Positions 13,935-22,950 of a stretch of 64,000 nt of DNA are shown piece by piece. This stretch comes from Ruminococcus flavefaciens (lineage in GTDB: Bacteria > Bacillota > Clostridia > Oscillospirales > Ruminococcaceae): the NCBI GenBank assembly GCA_023662725.1, contig JAMPIL010000001.1, positions 651,796 through 715,795 on the forward strand. Direction: 5' to 3'. Under the pieces are notes generated by a model. That model did not search any database and was not told the origin of the DNA. It saw only the letters and a program-made list of their open reading frames with translations. The first letter of the stretch is position 1. Each line of letters begins with the position of its first letter. The position numbers were made by a program, and so were the translations under genes.

Positions 13935-16340
13935 TTATTTTGCAACAATATTAACAAGCTTATTTGGTACATATATCTGTTTAACTATATTTTTTCCGGA
14001 TATTCCTTCTGCAACCTTTTCGTCCGCCATAGCTGCTGCGATAACAGAATCTTTATCAGCGTCAACAGCAATATTAAGTTTAGCCTTGAGCTTTCCGTTT
14101 ATCTGAACAACGATCTCGATAGTTTCGTCCTTGCAGAGAGCCTCGTCATAAGTAACCCAGCTCTGCTCGTTAAGGATCTCTCCGAAAATGTTATTGAACA
14201 TTTCTTCCGTCACATGAGGAGCAAAAGGATTGAGCATGATGCAAAGCGTTCTCATCTCTGCTTTATTGATCGAACCAACGGAGTAAATATCGTTGATAAG
14301 AGTCATCATAGCAGCAATAGCTGTATTGAACTTCATGGCCTCGATATCTTCCGTAACCTTCTTCACGGCTTTATGGAAATTAGAACAAAGTGCATCGCTG
14401 TAGCCGTCACCGTCCACGAGAATATCCTGAAGTCCCCATACTCTGTCAAGGAATCTCTTACAACCCTTGATGCTTGACTCGCTCCATGGGGCAGCCTTTT
14501 CGTAGTCGCCCATAAAGAGAACGTAAAGTCGGAGAACGTCTGCGCCGTATTCCTCAACAACATCGTTAGGATCGATAACGTTTCCTCTTGATTTAGACAT
14601 TTTTTCTCCATCCGGACCAAGAATAAGTCCCTGAGCTGTTCTTTTTGCGTAAGGCTCAGCCGTCGGAACAAGTCCCATATCATACAGGAACTTATGCCAG
14701 AAACGTGAATAGATCATATGGCGTGTAACGTGTTCCATACCGCCGTTATACCAGTCAACGGGCATCCAGTATTTAAGAGCCTCTTCGGAAGCAAACTCAT
14801 TATCATTTTTTGGATCGCAGTAACGCAGGAAATACCATGATGAACCTGCCCACTGAGGCATTGTATCTGTCTCACGTTTTGCGTCTTTGCCGCATTTCGG
14901 ACACTTGCAGTTTACAAAGCTGTCGATTTTTGCAAGCGGACTTTCACCGTCTGTTCCGGGTTCAAAATTTTCAACAGCCGGCAATTTCAGCGGAAGTTCT
15001 TCATATGGAACAGCAACCATTCCGCAGTCGGAACAGTGTACGACAGGAATAGGCTCACCCCAGTATCTCTGACGGTTGAATGCCCAGTCCTTCATTTTAT
15101 ACTGAACTCCCTTTTCACCGCAGCCAAGCTTTTCAAGAATTTCAAGAGCCTTTGCAATTGCGTCCTTTTTGTTGCTGATGCCGTTCAGCTCGCCGGAATT
15201 AACAAGTTCGCCCTCTCCTGTATAAGCCTCTTGAGAGATATCTCCGCCCTTGATTACTTCGATAATGTCGATGCCGAATTTTTTAGCGAAATCGTAATCT
15301 CTTGTATCATGAGCCGGAACAGCCATAATTGCTCCCGTACCGTAACCCATCATTACATAGTCTGAAATATAAATCGGGATCTCTTTTCCTGTGATAGGAT
15401 TTATCGCTGTAAGTCCGTCAATTTTCACGCCGGTTTTATCCTTAACGAGCTGAGTTCTTTCAAATTCGCTCTTCTTTGCACACTCGGTCTTATAATCATC
15501 GAGATCCTGAATGTTAGCGATACTGTCTCTGTATTTCTGAATAATAGGATGCTCCGGAGCGATAACCATAAATGTTACTCCGTATAATGTATCGGGACGA
15601 GTTGTATAAATTTTAAGTGTTTCATCATGTTCCTTTATTTTGAAGTTTACAAATGCGCCTGTGGATTTACCTATCCAGTTCTGCTGCTGAAGCTTTACAT
15701 TCGGAAGATAATCCACTTCTTCCAGTCCCTGAAGAAGCTTGTCGGCATATTCTGTGATACGCAGATACCATACTTCTTTTGTTTTCTGAACAATATCGCT
15801 GTGACAAATATCGCACTTTCCGCCCTGTGAATCCTCGTTGGAGAGAACGACCTTACAGCTCGGACAGTAGTTTACAGAGGTTTTATCACGGAAAACAAGT
15901 CCGTTTTCAAACATTTTAAGGAATATCCACTGAGTCCATTTGTAATAGCTCTCTTCGGTCGTATCGATAACTCTTGACCAATCGAAAGAAAATCCGACCG
16001 TTTTAAGCTGATTTGTAAACTTTTCTATATTTCTGTCTGTAACAATTCTCGGATGTATATTATCCTTTATCGCCGTATTTTCCGTTGGGAGACCATATGC
16101 ATCAAATCCTATCGGGAAAAGCACATTGTAGCCCTCAAGTCTTCTTTTTCTTGATACAACTTCAAGTCCGGAATATGCCTTAATATGTCCAACGTGCATA
16201 CCGTGACCGGAAGGATACGGAAATTCTACAAGAGAATAGAATTTCGGCTTTGAATAATCGTTGGAAGCCTCGAAAGTTTTATGTTCATCCCAGTATTTCT
16301 GCCATTTCTGTTCAATAGCTTTATGCTCATATCTGCTCAT
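13935..16340 (-). CDS. leuS: Leucyl-tRNA synthetase
   Basis: This 801-residue class Ia synthetase charges tRNA-Leu. The HIGH-type motif appears as PYPSGHGMHVGH (about 41-52). A zinc module has paired CxxC knuckles (CPSCK, CDICH). The editing domain (about 220-420) contains the TTRPDTLYG and GYGTGAIMAVPAHD motifs. The KMSKS loop is KMSKSRGNV (about 575), and an anticodon-binding domain and a small C-terminal domain follow. Length matches bacterial LeuRS. The start at 16340 is chosen over 16349 because AAAGGA is nine bases upstream of the former and abuts the latter. It is the last gene of the cluster that begins with nadD-yqeK. Confidence 0.97.
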   Translation of the reverse strand: MSRYEHKAIEQKWQKYWDEHKTFEASNDYSKPKFYSLVEFPYPSGHGMHVGHIKAYSGLEVVSRKRRLEGYNVLFPIGFDAYGLPTENTAIKDNIHPRIVTDRNIEKFTNQLKTVGFSFDWSRVIDTTEESYYKWTQWIFLKMFENGLVFRDKTSVNYCPSCKVVLSNEDSQGGKCDICHSDIVQKTKEVWYLRITEYADKLLQGLEEVDYLPNVKLQQQNWIGKSTGAFVNFKIKEHDETLKIYTTRPDTLYGVTFMVIAPEHPIIQKYRDSIANIQDLDDYKTECAKKSEFERTQLVKDKTGVKIDGLTAINPITGKEIPIYISDYVMMGYGTGAIMAVPAHDTRDYDFAKKFGIDIIEVIKGGDISQEAYTGEGELVNSGELNGISNKKDAIAKALEILEKLGCGEKGVQYKMKDWAFNRQRYWGEPIPVVHCSDCGMVAVPYEELPLKLPAVENFEPGTDGESPLAKIDSFVNCKCPKCGKDAKRETDTMPQWAGSSWYFLRYCDPKNDNEFASEEALKYWMPVDWYNGGMEHVTRHMIYSRFWHKFLYDMGLVPTAEPYAKRTAQGLILGPDGEKMSKSRGNVIDPNDVVEEYGADVLRLYVLFMGDYEKAAPWSESSIKGCKRFLDRVWGLQDILVDGDGYSDALCSNFHKAVKKVTEDIEAMKFNTAIAAMMTLINDIYSVGSINKAEMRTLCIMLNPFAPHVTEEMFNNIFGEILNEQSWVTYDEALCKDETIEIVVQINGKLKAKLNIAVDADKDSVIAAAMADEKVAEGISGKNIVKQIYVPNKLVNIVAK

Positions 16341-16359
16341 TTTTATCATTCCTTTGTTT

Positions 16360-16716
16360 TTATTTACCTATTTCATCGAATCCTTTAGAGAACTGCGCCT
16401 TTACGTCAGGGCTTATACAGAGAACCGCAGCAGCTCCGATATCAACTATTCCCTCGATAAGATAAATCCAATTGCTGCCTATATTCGAGATATTGTCCGG
16501 AAGATGAATAAGTGCGATCAGTGCAAGAATAGCCGCAACCACATAATTTCCGTACTTAATTCCAGTTATCGCAAGAATAATGGCAGCTGCACCGATAAGC
16601 AGAGTAAGAACATCAAGTCCTCCTCCCAGAATCATATTGAGAAAGAGCTTAGCCACCTGATAAATTCCAACTGCAATACCTATCGTCATTCCCTTTTGAT
16701 TATTTATATTCATCAT
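16360..16716 (-). CDS. Small hydrophobic membrane protein
   Basis: This 118-residue protein has about four hydrophobic segments (12-32, 36-54, 57-76 and 83-101) and little else. No enzymatic motif is visible and I do not recognise the family. The gene overlaps the rsfS stop by four bases (ATGA), so translation is coupled to rsfS, and leuS follows 19 bp on. A second ATG at 16713 is equally well placed for the AAGGAG SD. A role tied to its neighbours is not evident. Confidence 0.7.
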   Translation of the reverse strand: MMNINNQKGMTIGIAVGIYQVAKLFLNMILGGGLDVLTLLIGAAAIILAITGIKYGNYVVAAILALIALIHLPDNISNIGSNWIYLIEGIVDIGAAAVLCISPDVKAQFSKGFDEIGK

Positions 16717-17078
16717 TCATTCTCCTTAATTAAAAGCTCGCTGATATCTATCTGTTCACCGTCTGCCCACAGACCTTCAAGCTTATAAAAGTTTCGTGTT
16801 TCCTTATAGAAAACATGAATAATAATATCCGCATAATCAAGAACTATCCAAGTGTTTCCGGTATCGGATTCTCTGCGCTGAGGCTCGATTCCCTGCTGTG
16901 AGAGCTGAAATTCAACTTCGTCTGCAAGAGTTCTTGCGTGAGTATTGCTCGTTCCGTTTACAATAACGAAATAGTCGGCAAGGATTGTTAAATCAGAAAT
17001 TTTGATAGCCTGAATATCCTCACCTCGCTTACTGTCGAGAGTTTTTATAATAAGCTCAAGTTTTTCCTGCTGCGTCAT
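16713..17078 (-). CDS. rsfS: Ribosomal silencing factor RsfS
   Basis: This 121-residue RsfS (Iojap/DUF143) binds ribosomal protein L14 and blocks joining of 30S and 50S subunits in starvation. The core motifs are present: DYFVIVNGTSNTHARTLADEV (about 32-52), RRESDTGNTWIVLDYADIIIHVF (about 78-100) and YKLEGLWAD near the end. It occurs after nadD/yqeK in many Firmicutes, here separated by an LCP gene. The stop overlaps the start of the next gene. Confidence 0.95.
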   Translation of the reverse strand: MTQQEKLELIIKTLDSKRGEDIQAIKISDLTILADYFVIVNGTSNTHARTLADEVEFQLSQQGIEPQRRESDTGNTWIVLDYADIIIHVFYKETRNFYKLEGLWADGEQIDISELLIKENE

Positions 17079-17089
17079 AATTTATCCTC

Positions 17090-18652
17090 CTATCCTCTTG
17101 CCGGAGCTTTTCCGTTCAGAAGCTCGTCAAGAGTTTCAGTTTTATTGTCATAATTATCATAGTTGTGATTCACAAAATATTCAACGATCGCCACATCGTC
17201 CCACGATAAAGGAGTCTGATACGGACGATAATATTCATTAAGAAGATCGATTGTCTCCTGCTTGTGAATTGAGTAAATCGAGTATTGATTGCCGTCAACG
17301 CCTATATACGGAGCGTTATTTGAAGTTCCTTCACCCGGAACCATATCTACCTGAACGCTGTCCATGGAAAGCGTTCCGCAGAAATCCGAAAGCTTGCTCA
17401 TATCCTCAACGCTCATATCCGTTGCAATAAGCTGACGGTCGTATATATCCTTTATATAACCGTAAAGCTTCATTTTTCCGTCATTTTTCGATATATCAAG
17501 AAGTTTCTGCATTGCCGCAGCCATAAAACGGCGCTGATTCTGCATACGTCCTATGTCGCCTTCAAGCCAACCCGCACGATAGCGGACGAACCAGACCGAC
17601 TGCTGTCCGTTAAGGACAATATCACCCGCATCAATAGTCTGTCCGACATCAAAATTGATCGGAGCGTCAAGCGTCATCGGAATTCCGCCGATGAGATCAA
17701 TAATTTGCTCTATATCGCTGCATTTAGTGGTAATATAGGCATCGATCGGGATACCGAAATTCTGCTGAACAGCGTCAACGACACGCTGTACGGGAACCGA
17801 TTCAGACGGATCACCCATTGAATAAATGCTATTAAACTTAGTAGAAGCTGAAGTGGTGAAATCAGGAACAGCCGTATCACGAGGAATCTGAAGTATTCTA
17901 AGCTTTCCTGCGCCAAGATCGAACTGACATATCCACATAACATCAGTGTTGAAGTTATCCGGTTCAAATCCAAGGAAAAGCACCGTATATTGTCCTTCAA
18001 CAAGCTGCGGAAGATCAAGTCCGTCATCGTAATCATCCGGAACAACGTTGCGATCAATATTAGGAACGACCTTTGTTTTATCAAGTTCACCCTCGATCTC
18101 AACAAGCGGCTGCCAGCGTTTGAAATAAGTTACAATAGAAACTCTTTCCTGCTGTCCGTTCTTTTTATACCATAAAATAGGCAGATTCAGCACCATAATG
18201 AAAATCAGGGCAAGACTTGCTATAACAGAAACTGTTTTTACCACTCCGTCTTTCCATGAATATTTTTTATTTCTTTCCGAAACACTTACGCTGTTATTGC
18301 CATAATAATTATCAAACGATCCGTCGTTCGGACGCTTGCTTCGATAATCATTCTCAGCGGTATTGGATTCATATATTCTCTGATCAGAAACATCCGATAC
18401 AGCTTCGTATCTGCCATGATGCTCTTTAGGCGTTTCCGCTTCATATCTTCCTTGATAAGGCTGTGAAGATTCAGCTTCATGCAGTCCTTTGTAAGGAGTT
18501 GGAGCCGTAGCTTCATATTTTCCGTGATATTCATTCTGAATTCCTGTTGTTTCATTTCCGGAATCTACTCGTTTAAGCGTTCTCAATGGCTTTGGTCTTG
18601 ATTGTTCCGACTCTCTGCCGACGCTTCCCTCAAAATTATCTTTTTCGTTCAT
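17090..18652 (-). CDS. LytR-CpsA-Psr (LCP) cell-wall ligase with repetitive cytoplasmic tail
   Basis: This is a 520-residue LCP protein. These enzymes transfer undecaprenyl-linked polymers onto peptidoglycan at the outer membrane face. The cytoplasmic tail (1-135) is long and contains five 12-residue tandem repeats (42-101; consensus YxGRYEAexxxp). One transmembrane segment follows (about 138-158). The extracellular LCP core (about 220-430) contains LFLGFE, IPRDT, FNSIYSMG and DLIGGIPMTL motifs. The basic/Arg-rich catalytic cleft includes WFVRYRAGWLEGDIGRMQNQRRF. The start overlaps the nadD-yqeK stop (ATGA). In many Firmicutes an LCP gene sits between yqeK and rsfS, so the location is normal; the repeats are not a standard LCP feature. 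Confidence 0.9.
   Translation of the reverse strand: MNEKDNFEGSVGRESEQSRPKPLRTLKRVDSGNETTGIQNEYHGKYEATAPTPYKGLHEAESSQPYQGRYEAETPKEHHGRYEAVSDVSDQRIYESNTAENDYRSKRPNDGSFDNYYGNNSVSVSERNKKYSWKDGVVKTVSVIASLALIFIMVLNLPILWYKKNGQQERVSIVTYFKRWQPLVEIEGELDKTKVVPNIDRNVVPDDYDDGLDLPQLVEGQYTVLFLGFEPDNFNTDVMWICQFDLGAGKLRILQIPRDTAVPDFTTSASTKFNSIYSMGDPSESVPVQRVVDAVQQNFGIPIDAYITTKCSDIEQIIDLIGGIPMTLDAPINFDVGQTIDAGDIVLNGQQSVWFVRYRAGWLEGDIGRMQNQRRFMAAAMQKLLDISKNDGKMKLYGYIKDIYDRQLIATDMSVEDMSKLSDFCGTLSMDSVQVDMVPGEGTSNNAPYIGVDGNQYSIYSIHKQETIDLLNEYYRPYQTPLSWDDVAIVEYFVNHNYDNYDNKTETLDELLNGKAPARG
18350..18529 (-). repeat. Five 36-bp coding repeats in the LCP gene
   Basis: These bases encode five consecutive 12-residue units (residues 42-101): YHGKYEATAPTP, YKGLHEAESSQP, YQGRYEAETPKE, HHGRYEAVSDVS, DQRIYESNTAEN. 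Similarity decays toward the membrane side. The DNA has diverged, so this is an old duplication, not a fresh microsatellite. Confidence 0.8.
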
Positions 18653-19869
18653 TTGAGTCCTCTTTTCATATTGCTGCTATTTTTTTCTTCTCGTTGTAAT
18701 CTCGTATAAAAATTATACCCCTCGGCAGTACATATAGGCACCAATCCGCCCTTTTTTACAACAGATTTTACTGAAAAAGCAAATGCCTCAAGCATAGCGC
18801 CGTTAAGAGTTGAATACGAAAGCTTACGCATCTTATCAACATCTTTATAATCCCTGTCTGCTGAAATAAGATCCCCAAGATAAACAATTTCTTCAAGACG
18901 TGACATTCCCGCACGTCCTACCGTATGAAATCGAACGGAATTAAGAATATCTATATCCTCTATTCCAAACTTAGTTTTGATGAAATAAGCTCCGGCAACA
19001 GCATGCCACAGCGAACGTGTTTCAAGTTCTTCCCTGCAAACTGCAAAACCGCTTTTTTCAACAAGAGCTTTCTGCTCGGTATCGGGAAGTTCTTTGCAGA
19101 TATCGTGAAGAAGTCCGGCAAAATAAGCCTTATCGGGATCTTCTCCGTATTTCTGAGCAAGCTTTCTGCATTCCGCCGCAACATTCAACGAATGGTTATA
19201 ACGTTTTGCAGAAAGATGTTCTTTCAGATATTTCTTTTTTTCTTCGGGATCGTAAAGCAATTTTGTTTCACCTCTGACAGAATATAATCCCCTTAATGTT
19301 ATATATTGTACTACATTTTCGTCAAGATAGCAAGCATAATTCTTATTTTTTTCAATTTTTTTTCTGATTTCAGTAGAAGAAATCTCGATTGGAGCAGCTT
19401 CACTTATAAGAATATTGCCGAATTTTCCAAGTTCTGCGGCTTTTTTCCTGAGTTTTCCAATATCTCCTTCATTTCTCGAAACAACACAGATAGATGCAAA
19501 TTTCATAATATCCTCAAAACGATACCATTTTTCAAATGAAAGCAGCATATCGCTTCCGATAAGCAGAAAAAGTTCATCATCCGGAAAAGTTCTTCGGAAA
19601 TACTCAACAGTATAAACAGAATAGCTGACTCTGTCGGAATTCAGCTCATAATCGCAGACTTCCAGTTTTTCCTCATCCCTACAAACGATCCGAAGCATTT
19701 CAAGCCGGTCATTTTCCGAAACGTATTCATCGCTGGAGCGATGCGGCGATATCTTTGACGGAACAAAATAAACTCTGTCAAGATCAAAATCAGCCGCAGC
19801 AGTTCGTGCAAGATGAATATGTCCATTATGAACGGGATTAAAGCTTCCGCCGTAAATTCCTATTCTCAT
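18649..19869 (-). CDS. nadD: Fused NadD-YqeK: nicotinate-mononucleotide adenylyltransferase plus HD hydrolase
   Basis: This 406-residue protein joins two genes that are usually separate. Residues 1-200 are NadD, which adenylates nicotinate mononucleotide in NAD synthesis: GGSFNPVHNGH near the N-terminus and the SSTEIRKKI motif near 167. Residues about 208-400 are YqeK, an HD-domain hydrolase of diadenosine tetraphosphate: RYNHSLNVA, GLLHDICKELPD and WHAVAGAYF. The reading frame is continuous, with a short linker around ITLRGLYSVRGETKLL. In Bacillus nadD and yqeK are adjacent, so the fusion is plausible as a natural product of stop-codon loss. The stop overlaps the LCP start. A second NAD gene, nadE, lies at 49457. 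Confidence 0.92.
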   Translation of the reverse strand: MRIGIYGGSFNPVHNGHIHLARTAAADFDLDRVYFVPSKISPHRSSDEYVSENDRLEMLRIVCRDEEKLEVCDYELNSDRVSYSVYTVEYFRRTFPDDELFLLIGSDMLLSFEKWYRFEDIMKFASICVVSRNEGDIGKLRKKAAELGKFGNILISEAAPIEISSTEIRKKIEKNKNYACYLDENVVQYITLRGLYSVRGETKLLYDPEEKKKYLKEHLSAKRYNHSLNVAAECRKLAQKYGEDPDKAYFAGLLHDICKELPDTEQKALVEKSGFAVCREELETRSLWHAVAGAYFIKTKFGIEDIDILNSVRFHTVGRAGMSRLEEIVYLGDLISADRDYKDVDKMRKLSYSTLNGAMLEAFAFSVKSVVKKGGLVPICTAEGYNFYTRLQREEKNSSNMKRGLK

Positions 19870-19890
19870 ATTGCGCCTCCACTGAACAAA

Positions 19891-20592
19891 TCATTTTTTC
19901 CAAGGTCTTATTTTATCTGTCCAGCCTTTATTTCTCCAGTATTCGCTGTCAGCAGGATTCATCCCGCCTTTACGATTCACAAAATGAAAAACAGTAAAGA
20001 AAAATCTTCCCTTAATACTTACCCGTGGTTTTATGCCGGAGGACTTTATCTTAGCGGCAATACGTTCTGCTTTTCTTTCAATTTTCGCTTTCACAGGCGG
20101 TTTGACCTCACTCCATGATACTGCCATTACAGCAGCGCCAAGCGAATAGATCTTTGGGATTCCCCAGAATGAAAGACTGTCTTTCATATCATTATTAGTG
20201 GACTTCGTTCCTGCGCCTGCCGCAGTAGAAACAACTACAGCCTGCTTTGAGAACATTTTCTCTTCCGGACGGTGAACAAGCCATCTCCATCCATAATGAT
20301 CAAGCCATGCTTTCATCGAACCTGTACAATGATAAACATAAACCGGTGATGTAAGAATAATAACATCGGCATCGTCCACAGCATCTGTTATCGGTTTAAG
20401 TTTTTCATAATGCGGACACCTTTTTTCATCAGTTTCAAAACATTTTGTACATCCGCAGCAAAAATCAGAGAAATCTCTTGGCAGAAAAAATTCTTTTATA
20501 TTGTTTTCTTCAGCCAGCTTATCTGCGATCATTCTTCCCGCATGATAAGTCGATCCCCTATGATTCTGACCGTTGACAATAACAACCTTCAT
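19891..20592 (-). CDS. NADPH-dependent FMN reductase / flavodoxin-like protein
   Basis: This 233-residue protein has the flavodoxin-like NAD(P)H:FMN oxidoreductase fold. The N-terminal FMN phosphate-binding strand-loop is VIVNGQNHRGSTYHA (about 4-18). A Cys cluster (CCGCTKC with a later Cys) resembles that of iron-sulfur flavoproteins, though the spacing is not the classic one. SPVYVYHCTGSMKAWLDH binds flavin, and STAAGAG is a further loop. The C-terminal 60 residues are basic and carry no known domain. It lies between yhbY and nadD-yqeK with short gaps, so it is probably in the operon. The physiological substrate is unknown. Confidence 0.82.
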   Translation of the reverse strand: MKVVIVNGQNHRGSTYHAGRMIADKLAEENNIKEFFLPRDFSDFCCGCTKCFETDEKRCPHYEKLKPITDAVDDADVIILTSPVYVYHCTGSMKAWLDHYGWRWLVHRPEEKMFSKQAVVVSTAAGAGTKSTNNDMKDSLSFWGIPKIYSLGAAVMAVSWSEVKPPVKAKIERKAERIAAKIKSSGIKPRVSIKGRFFFTVFHFVNRKGGMNPADSEYWRNKGWTDKIRPWKK

Positions 20593-20604
20593 TGAACTGC
20601 CCTC

Positions 20605-20898
20605 TTAAAGCTTTATATCAATAACCGGTTCTTTTGGATTTCTCTTGAACAGTACGAATTTTGAACCTATAACCTGAACTACATCTGCTCCTGTTGCTTC
20701 CGCAATTTCATTGGCTGCTTCTCTTGCGGTATATCCGGAATTATCAAGAACTCTCAGTTTGATAAGTTCACGTTTGCGGAGAGCCTCTCCGATATCTCTG
20801 CACATAATTTCGGTAACTCCGCCCTTTCCTATCTGGAAAATAGTTTCATATGTAGAAGCGATTCCTCTGAGGTATGCTCTCTGTTTGCTTGTCAGCAT
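20605..20898 (-). CDS. yhbY: YhbY-family CRM-domain RNA-binding protein
   Basis: This 97-residue single CRM-domain protein is associated with pre-50S ribosomes. MLTSKQRAYLRGIA opens the domain, and the conserved GKGGVTE loop (about 25) and KLRVLDN are present. The start at 20898 follows the rdgB stop by one base and has GGTGA seven bases upstream; an in-frame start at 20910 would overlap rdgB. In B. subtilis yhbY is next to nadD, which fits this neighbourhood. Confidence 0.92.
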   Translation of the reverse strand: MLTSKQRAYLRGIASTYETIFQIGKGGVTEIMCRDIGEALRKRELIKLRVLDNSGYTAREAANEIAEATGADVVQVIGSKFVLFKRNPKEPVIDIKL

Positions 20899-20899
20899 T

Positions 20900-21481
20900 T
20901 TAATCACCATATCTTTCTTTCAAAAATTTATAAAGCTCTCTTAAAGCGGCTCCTCTGTGGCTTATAGCATTTTTCTCATCCGGCTTCATCTCCGCAAGAG
21001 TTTTATCTCCGTATACAAATATCGGATCATAACCGAATCCGTTTTCACCATACTGCTCAAATCCGATTTTTCCGCCGCAGCTTCCGCTTACAACTGAAAT
21101 TCCCTCGTAATCCATGAAAACTATCCAGCATTCAAAGCGAGCCGTTCTTTTCTCTTCGGGAACATTTTTCATCTCTTCCAGAAGCTTTTCGCATTCTTCT
21201 CCTTTCGGAGCATAGCGGGCGGAATGAACTCCCGGTCTGCCATCAAGGGCGTCCACGCAGAGTCCGCTGTCGTCCGCAATAACGGGAAGTCCGACTATAT
21301 CGTAAATCGCCTGAGCTTTTATAACGGCGTTTTCCTCGAAGGTATCGCCGCATTCATCAGCTTCAATATCCGTTCCGACTTCGTTTTGGGACAGAACTTC
21401 TATTCCGAGCGGAGCAAGAATTTCTCTTGCTTCCCTCAGTTTATTTGCATTATTTGTCGCCATTACAAGCTTTTCAATCAT
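20900..21481 (-). CDS. rdgB: RdgB/HAM1 XTP/dITP diphosphatase
   Basis: This 193-residue house-cleaning nucleotide hydrolase converts XTP, ITP and dITP to monophosphates. Motifs are ATNNANKLREAREIL (substrate and phosphate binding, N-terminal), DTFEENAVIKA, PVIADDSGLCVDALDGRPGVHSAR (catalytic metal site), FGYDPIF and SHRGAALR. The ATG at 21481 lies inside the end of ftsY, overlapping its stop by eight bases, with AGGA correctly spaced upstream. Translation is therefore likely coupled to ftsY. An ATG at 21463 (MATNNANK) is a shorter alternative. Confidence 0.93.
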   Translation of the reverse strand: MIEKLVMATNNANKLREAREILAPLGIEVLSQNEVGTDIEADECGDTFEENAVIKAQAIYDIVGLPVIADDSGLCVDALDGRPGVHSARYAPKGEECEKLLEEMKNVPEEKRTARFECWIVFMDYEGISVVSGSCGGKIGFEQYGENGFGYDPIFVYGDKTLAEMKPDEKNAISHRGAALRELYKFLKERYGD

Positions 21482-22883
21482 CTTCTTCATCCTTTCTGCC
21501 GAAAATTCGGCTGAAGAATCCACGCTTTTTCTTCTTTTCCGGTTCAGCTTCCTCCTCAGGAGCTTCTTCAGATTCAGTTACATCGAATTCGTCGGATTCA
21601 TTTGTTTCCTCGGTTTCTTCAGCTTCAGAATCGCCGTTTTCATCCTCGATTTCAAAAATTTCCTCCGAATCTTCGTCAACTATCTCGACGTTATCCTTAC
21701 CGCCGAAGTATTCGTATACAGCCTTTTCTGCTTCATCAAGATCTGCTTCTTCGTCCACTTCGTCTTCTGCATCAATTTCCTCAAAAACTTCATCTTCGGT
21801 ATTAGTTTCTTCTGATTCTTCAATTTCAGCCTCTTCGATTGCAGATACAGATTCATTCTCAATCTCATTTTCATCATCAAAGAAGATTTCCTCCGTAACC
21901 GCTTCTTCCTCAGCCTCTTCATCGGATTCGGAAAGCTCAGTTTCTTCCTCGGTTTCTTCATCATCCTCAAAATCAGCGTCACTGAATAATGCCTGAACAA
22001 AACTGCGGCTGTCAAACGGTTGCAGATCGTCGATTTTCTCGCCCACTCCGATAAGCTTAACCGGGATTCCGAGTTCATTTTTAATTGAAATAACTATTCC
22101 GCCCTTAGCTGTTCCGTCAAGCTTTGTAAGGACAATGCCCGTTATCGGAGCTGTTTCGCTGAAAAGCTTTGCCTGATTAACGGCATTTTGTCCCGTTGTA
22201 GCGTCAAGTACGAGCAGAACCTCTCTTGAACAGTCTCCGGCTTTATTGTCGATAATTCTGTTTATCTTCGCAAGTTCATCCATGAGATTCTTCTTGTTGT
22301 GCAGACGTCCGGCAGTGTCGATGATAACAACATCGCAGTTTCTTGCCTTTGCCGCTTCCAGAGCGTCGTAAACTACTGCTCCGGGATCAGAACCCTCAGC
22401 GTGTTTTACGATATCAACCCCGGCTCTTTCAGTCCAGACCTCAAGCTGATCTATCGCTGCCGCACGGAAAGTATCTGCCGCAGCAACAAGAACCTTTTTC
22501 TTCTCTTTTTTAAATTGATAACATAGCTTACCGATGGTCGTTGTTTTTCCTGCTCCATTCACTCCGATAACCATGATAACCGCCGGCGACCGAGTAAGAT
22601 CGAGCCCCGTATCATCGCCCATCATATCGCCGATAACTTCCTGAATAAGATCCATTATCTCATTCGGATCGGTAATTCCTCTTTCCTTTATCATCTTGCG
22701 GAGACGATTGCATATCTCCTCTGATGTTTCAACTCCGATATCGCTCATTATCATGGCTTCTTCAAGCTCTTCAAAAAGCTCTTCATCGATTTTGGTGAAA
22801 GAATTGAATATTTTTTTCAATCTTCCGAGAAAATTATCCTTGGTTTTCTTCAAACCTGCCGCAATTTTTGCAATAATTCCCAT
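21474..22883 (-). CDS. ftsY: Signal-recognition-particle receptor FtsY with C-terminal acidic extension
   Basis: This 469-residue SRP receptor GTPase docks ribosome-SRP complexes at the membrane. Residues 1-300 form a complete NG unit: an amphipathic start ([17 protein letters not shown]), N domain, P-loop GVNGAGKTT (about 107), DTFRAAA, DTAGR, TKLDG and the closing [20 protein letters not shown]. The remaining 170 residues are almost all Glu, Asp and Ser, then end in [21 protein letters not shown] (only the key part: [13 protein letters not shown]). In E. coli the acidic A domain precedes NG, and many Firmicute FtsYs lack it. Here it follows, and the last 20 residues mimic a membrane-binding basic/aromatic helix. 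The gene is followed directly by rdgB and preceded by smc, an order known in Firmicutes. Confidence 0.95.
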   Translation of the reverse strand: MGIIAKIAAGLKKTKDNFLGRLKKIFNSFTKIDEELFEELEEAMIMSDIGVETSEEICNRLRKMIKERGITDPNEIMDLIQEVIGDMMGDDTGLDLTRSPAVIMVIGVNGAGKTTTIGKLCYQFKKEKKKVLVAAADTFRAAAIDQLEVWTERAGVDIVKHAEGSDPGAVVYDALEAAKARNCDVVIIDTAGRLHNKKNLMDELAKINRIIDNKAGDCSREVLLVLDATTGQNAVNQAKLFSETAPITGIVLTKLDGTAKGGIVISIKNELGIPVKLIGVGEKIDDLQPFDSRSFVQALFSDADFEDDEETEEETELSESDEEAEEEAVTEEIFFDDENEIENESVSAIEEAEIEESEETNTEDEVFEEIDAEDEVDEEADLDEAEKAVYEYFGGKDNVEIVDEDSEEIFEIEDENGDSEAEETEETNESDEFDVTESEEAPEEEAEPEKKKKRGFFSRIFGRKDEEDD

Positions 22884-22950
22884 AAAATACTTCCAATCTG
22901 CCGTTAAACGGCTTTATACTCTATAATCTGTTCCAACAGACGATATGCGC

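Noticed and set aside
21427-21996. Ser-rich plus-strand open frame of 189 codons
   Set aside because: It is the antisense of the Glu/Asp-rich tail of FtsY; the Ser runs are the complement of GAA/GAT repeats, and no SD is present.
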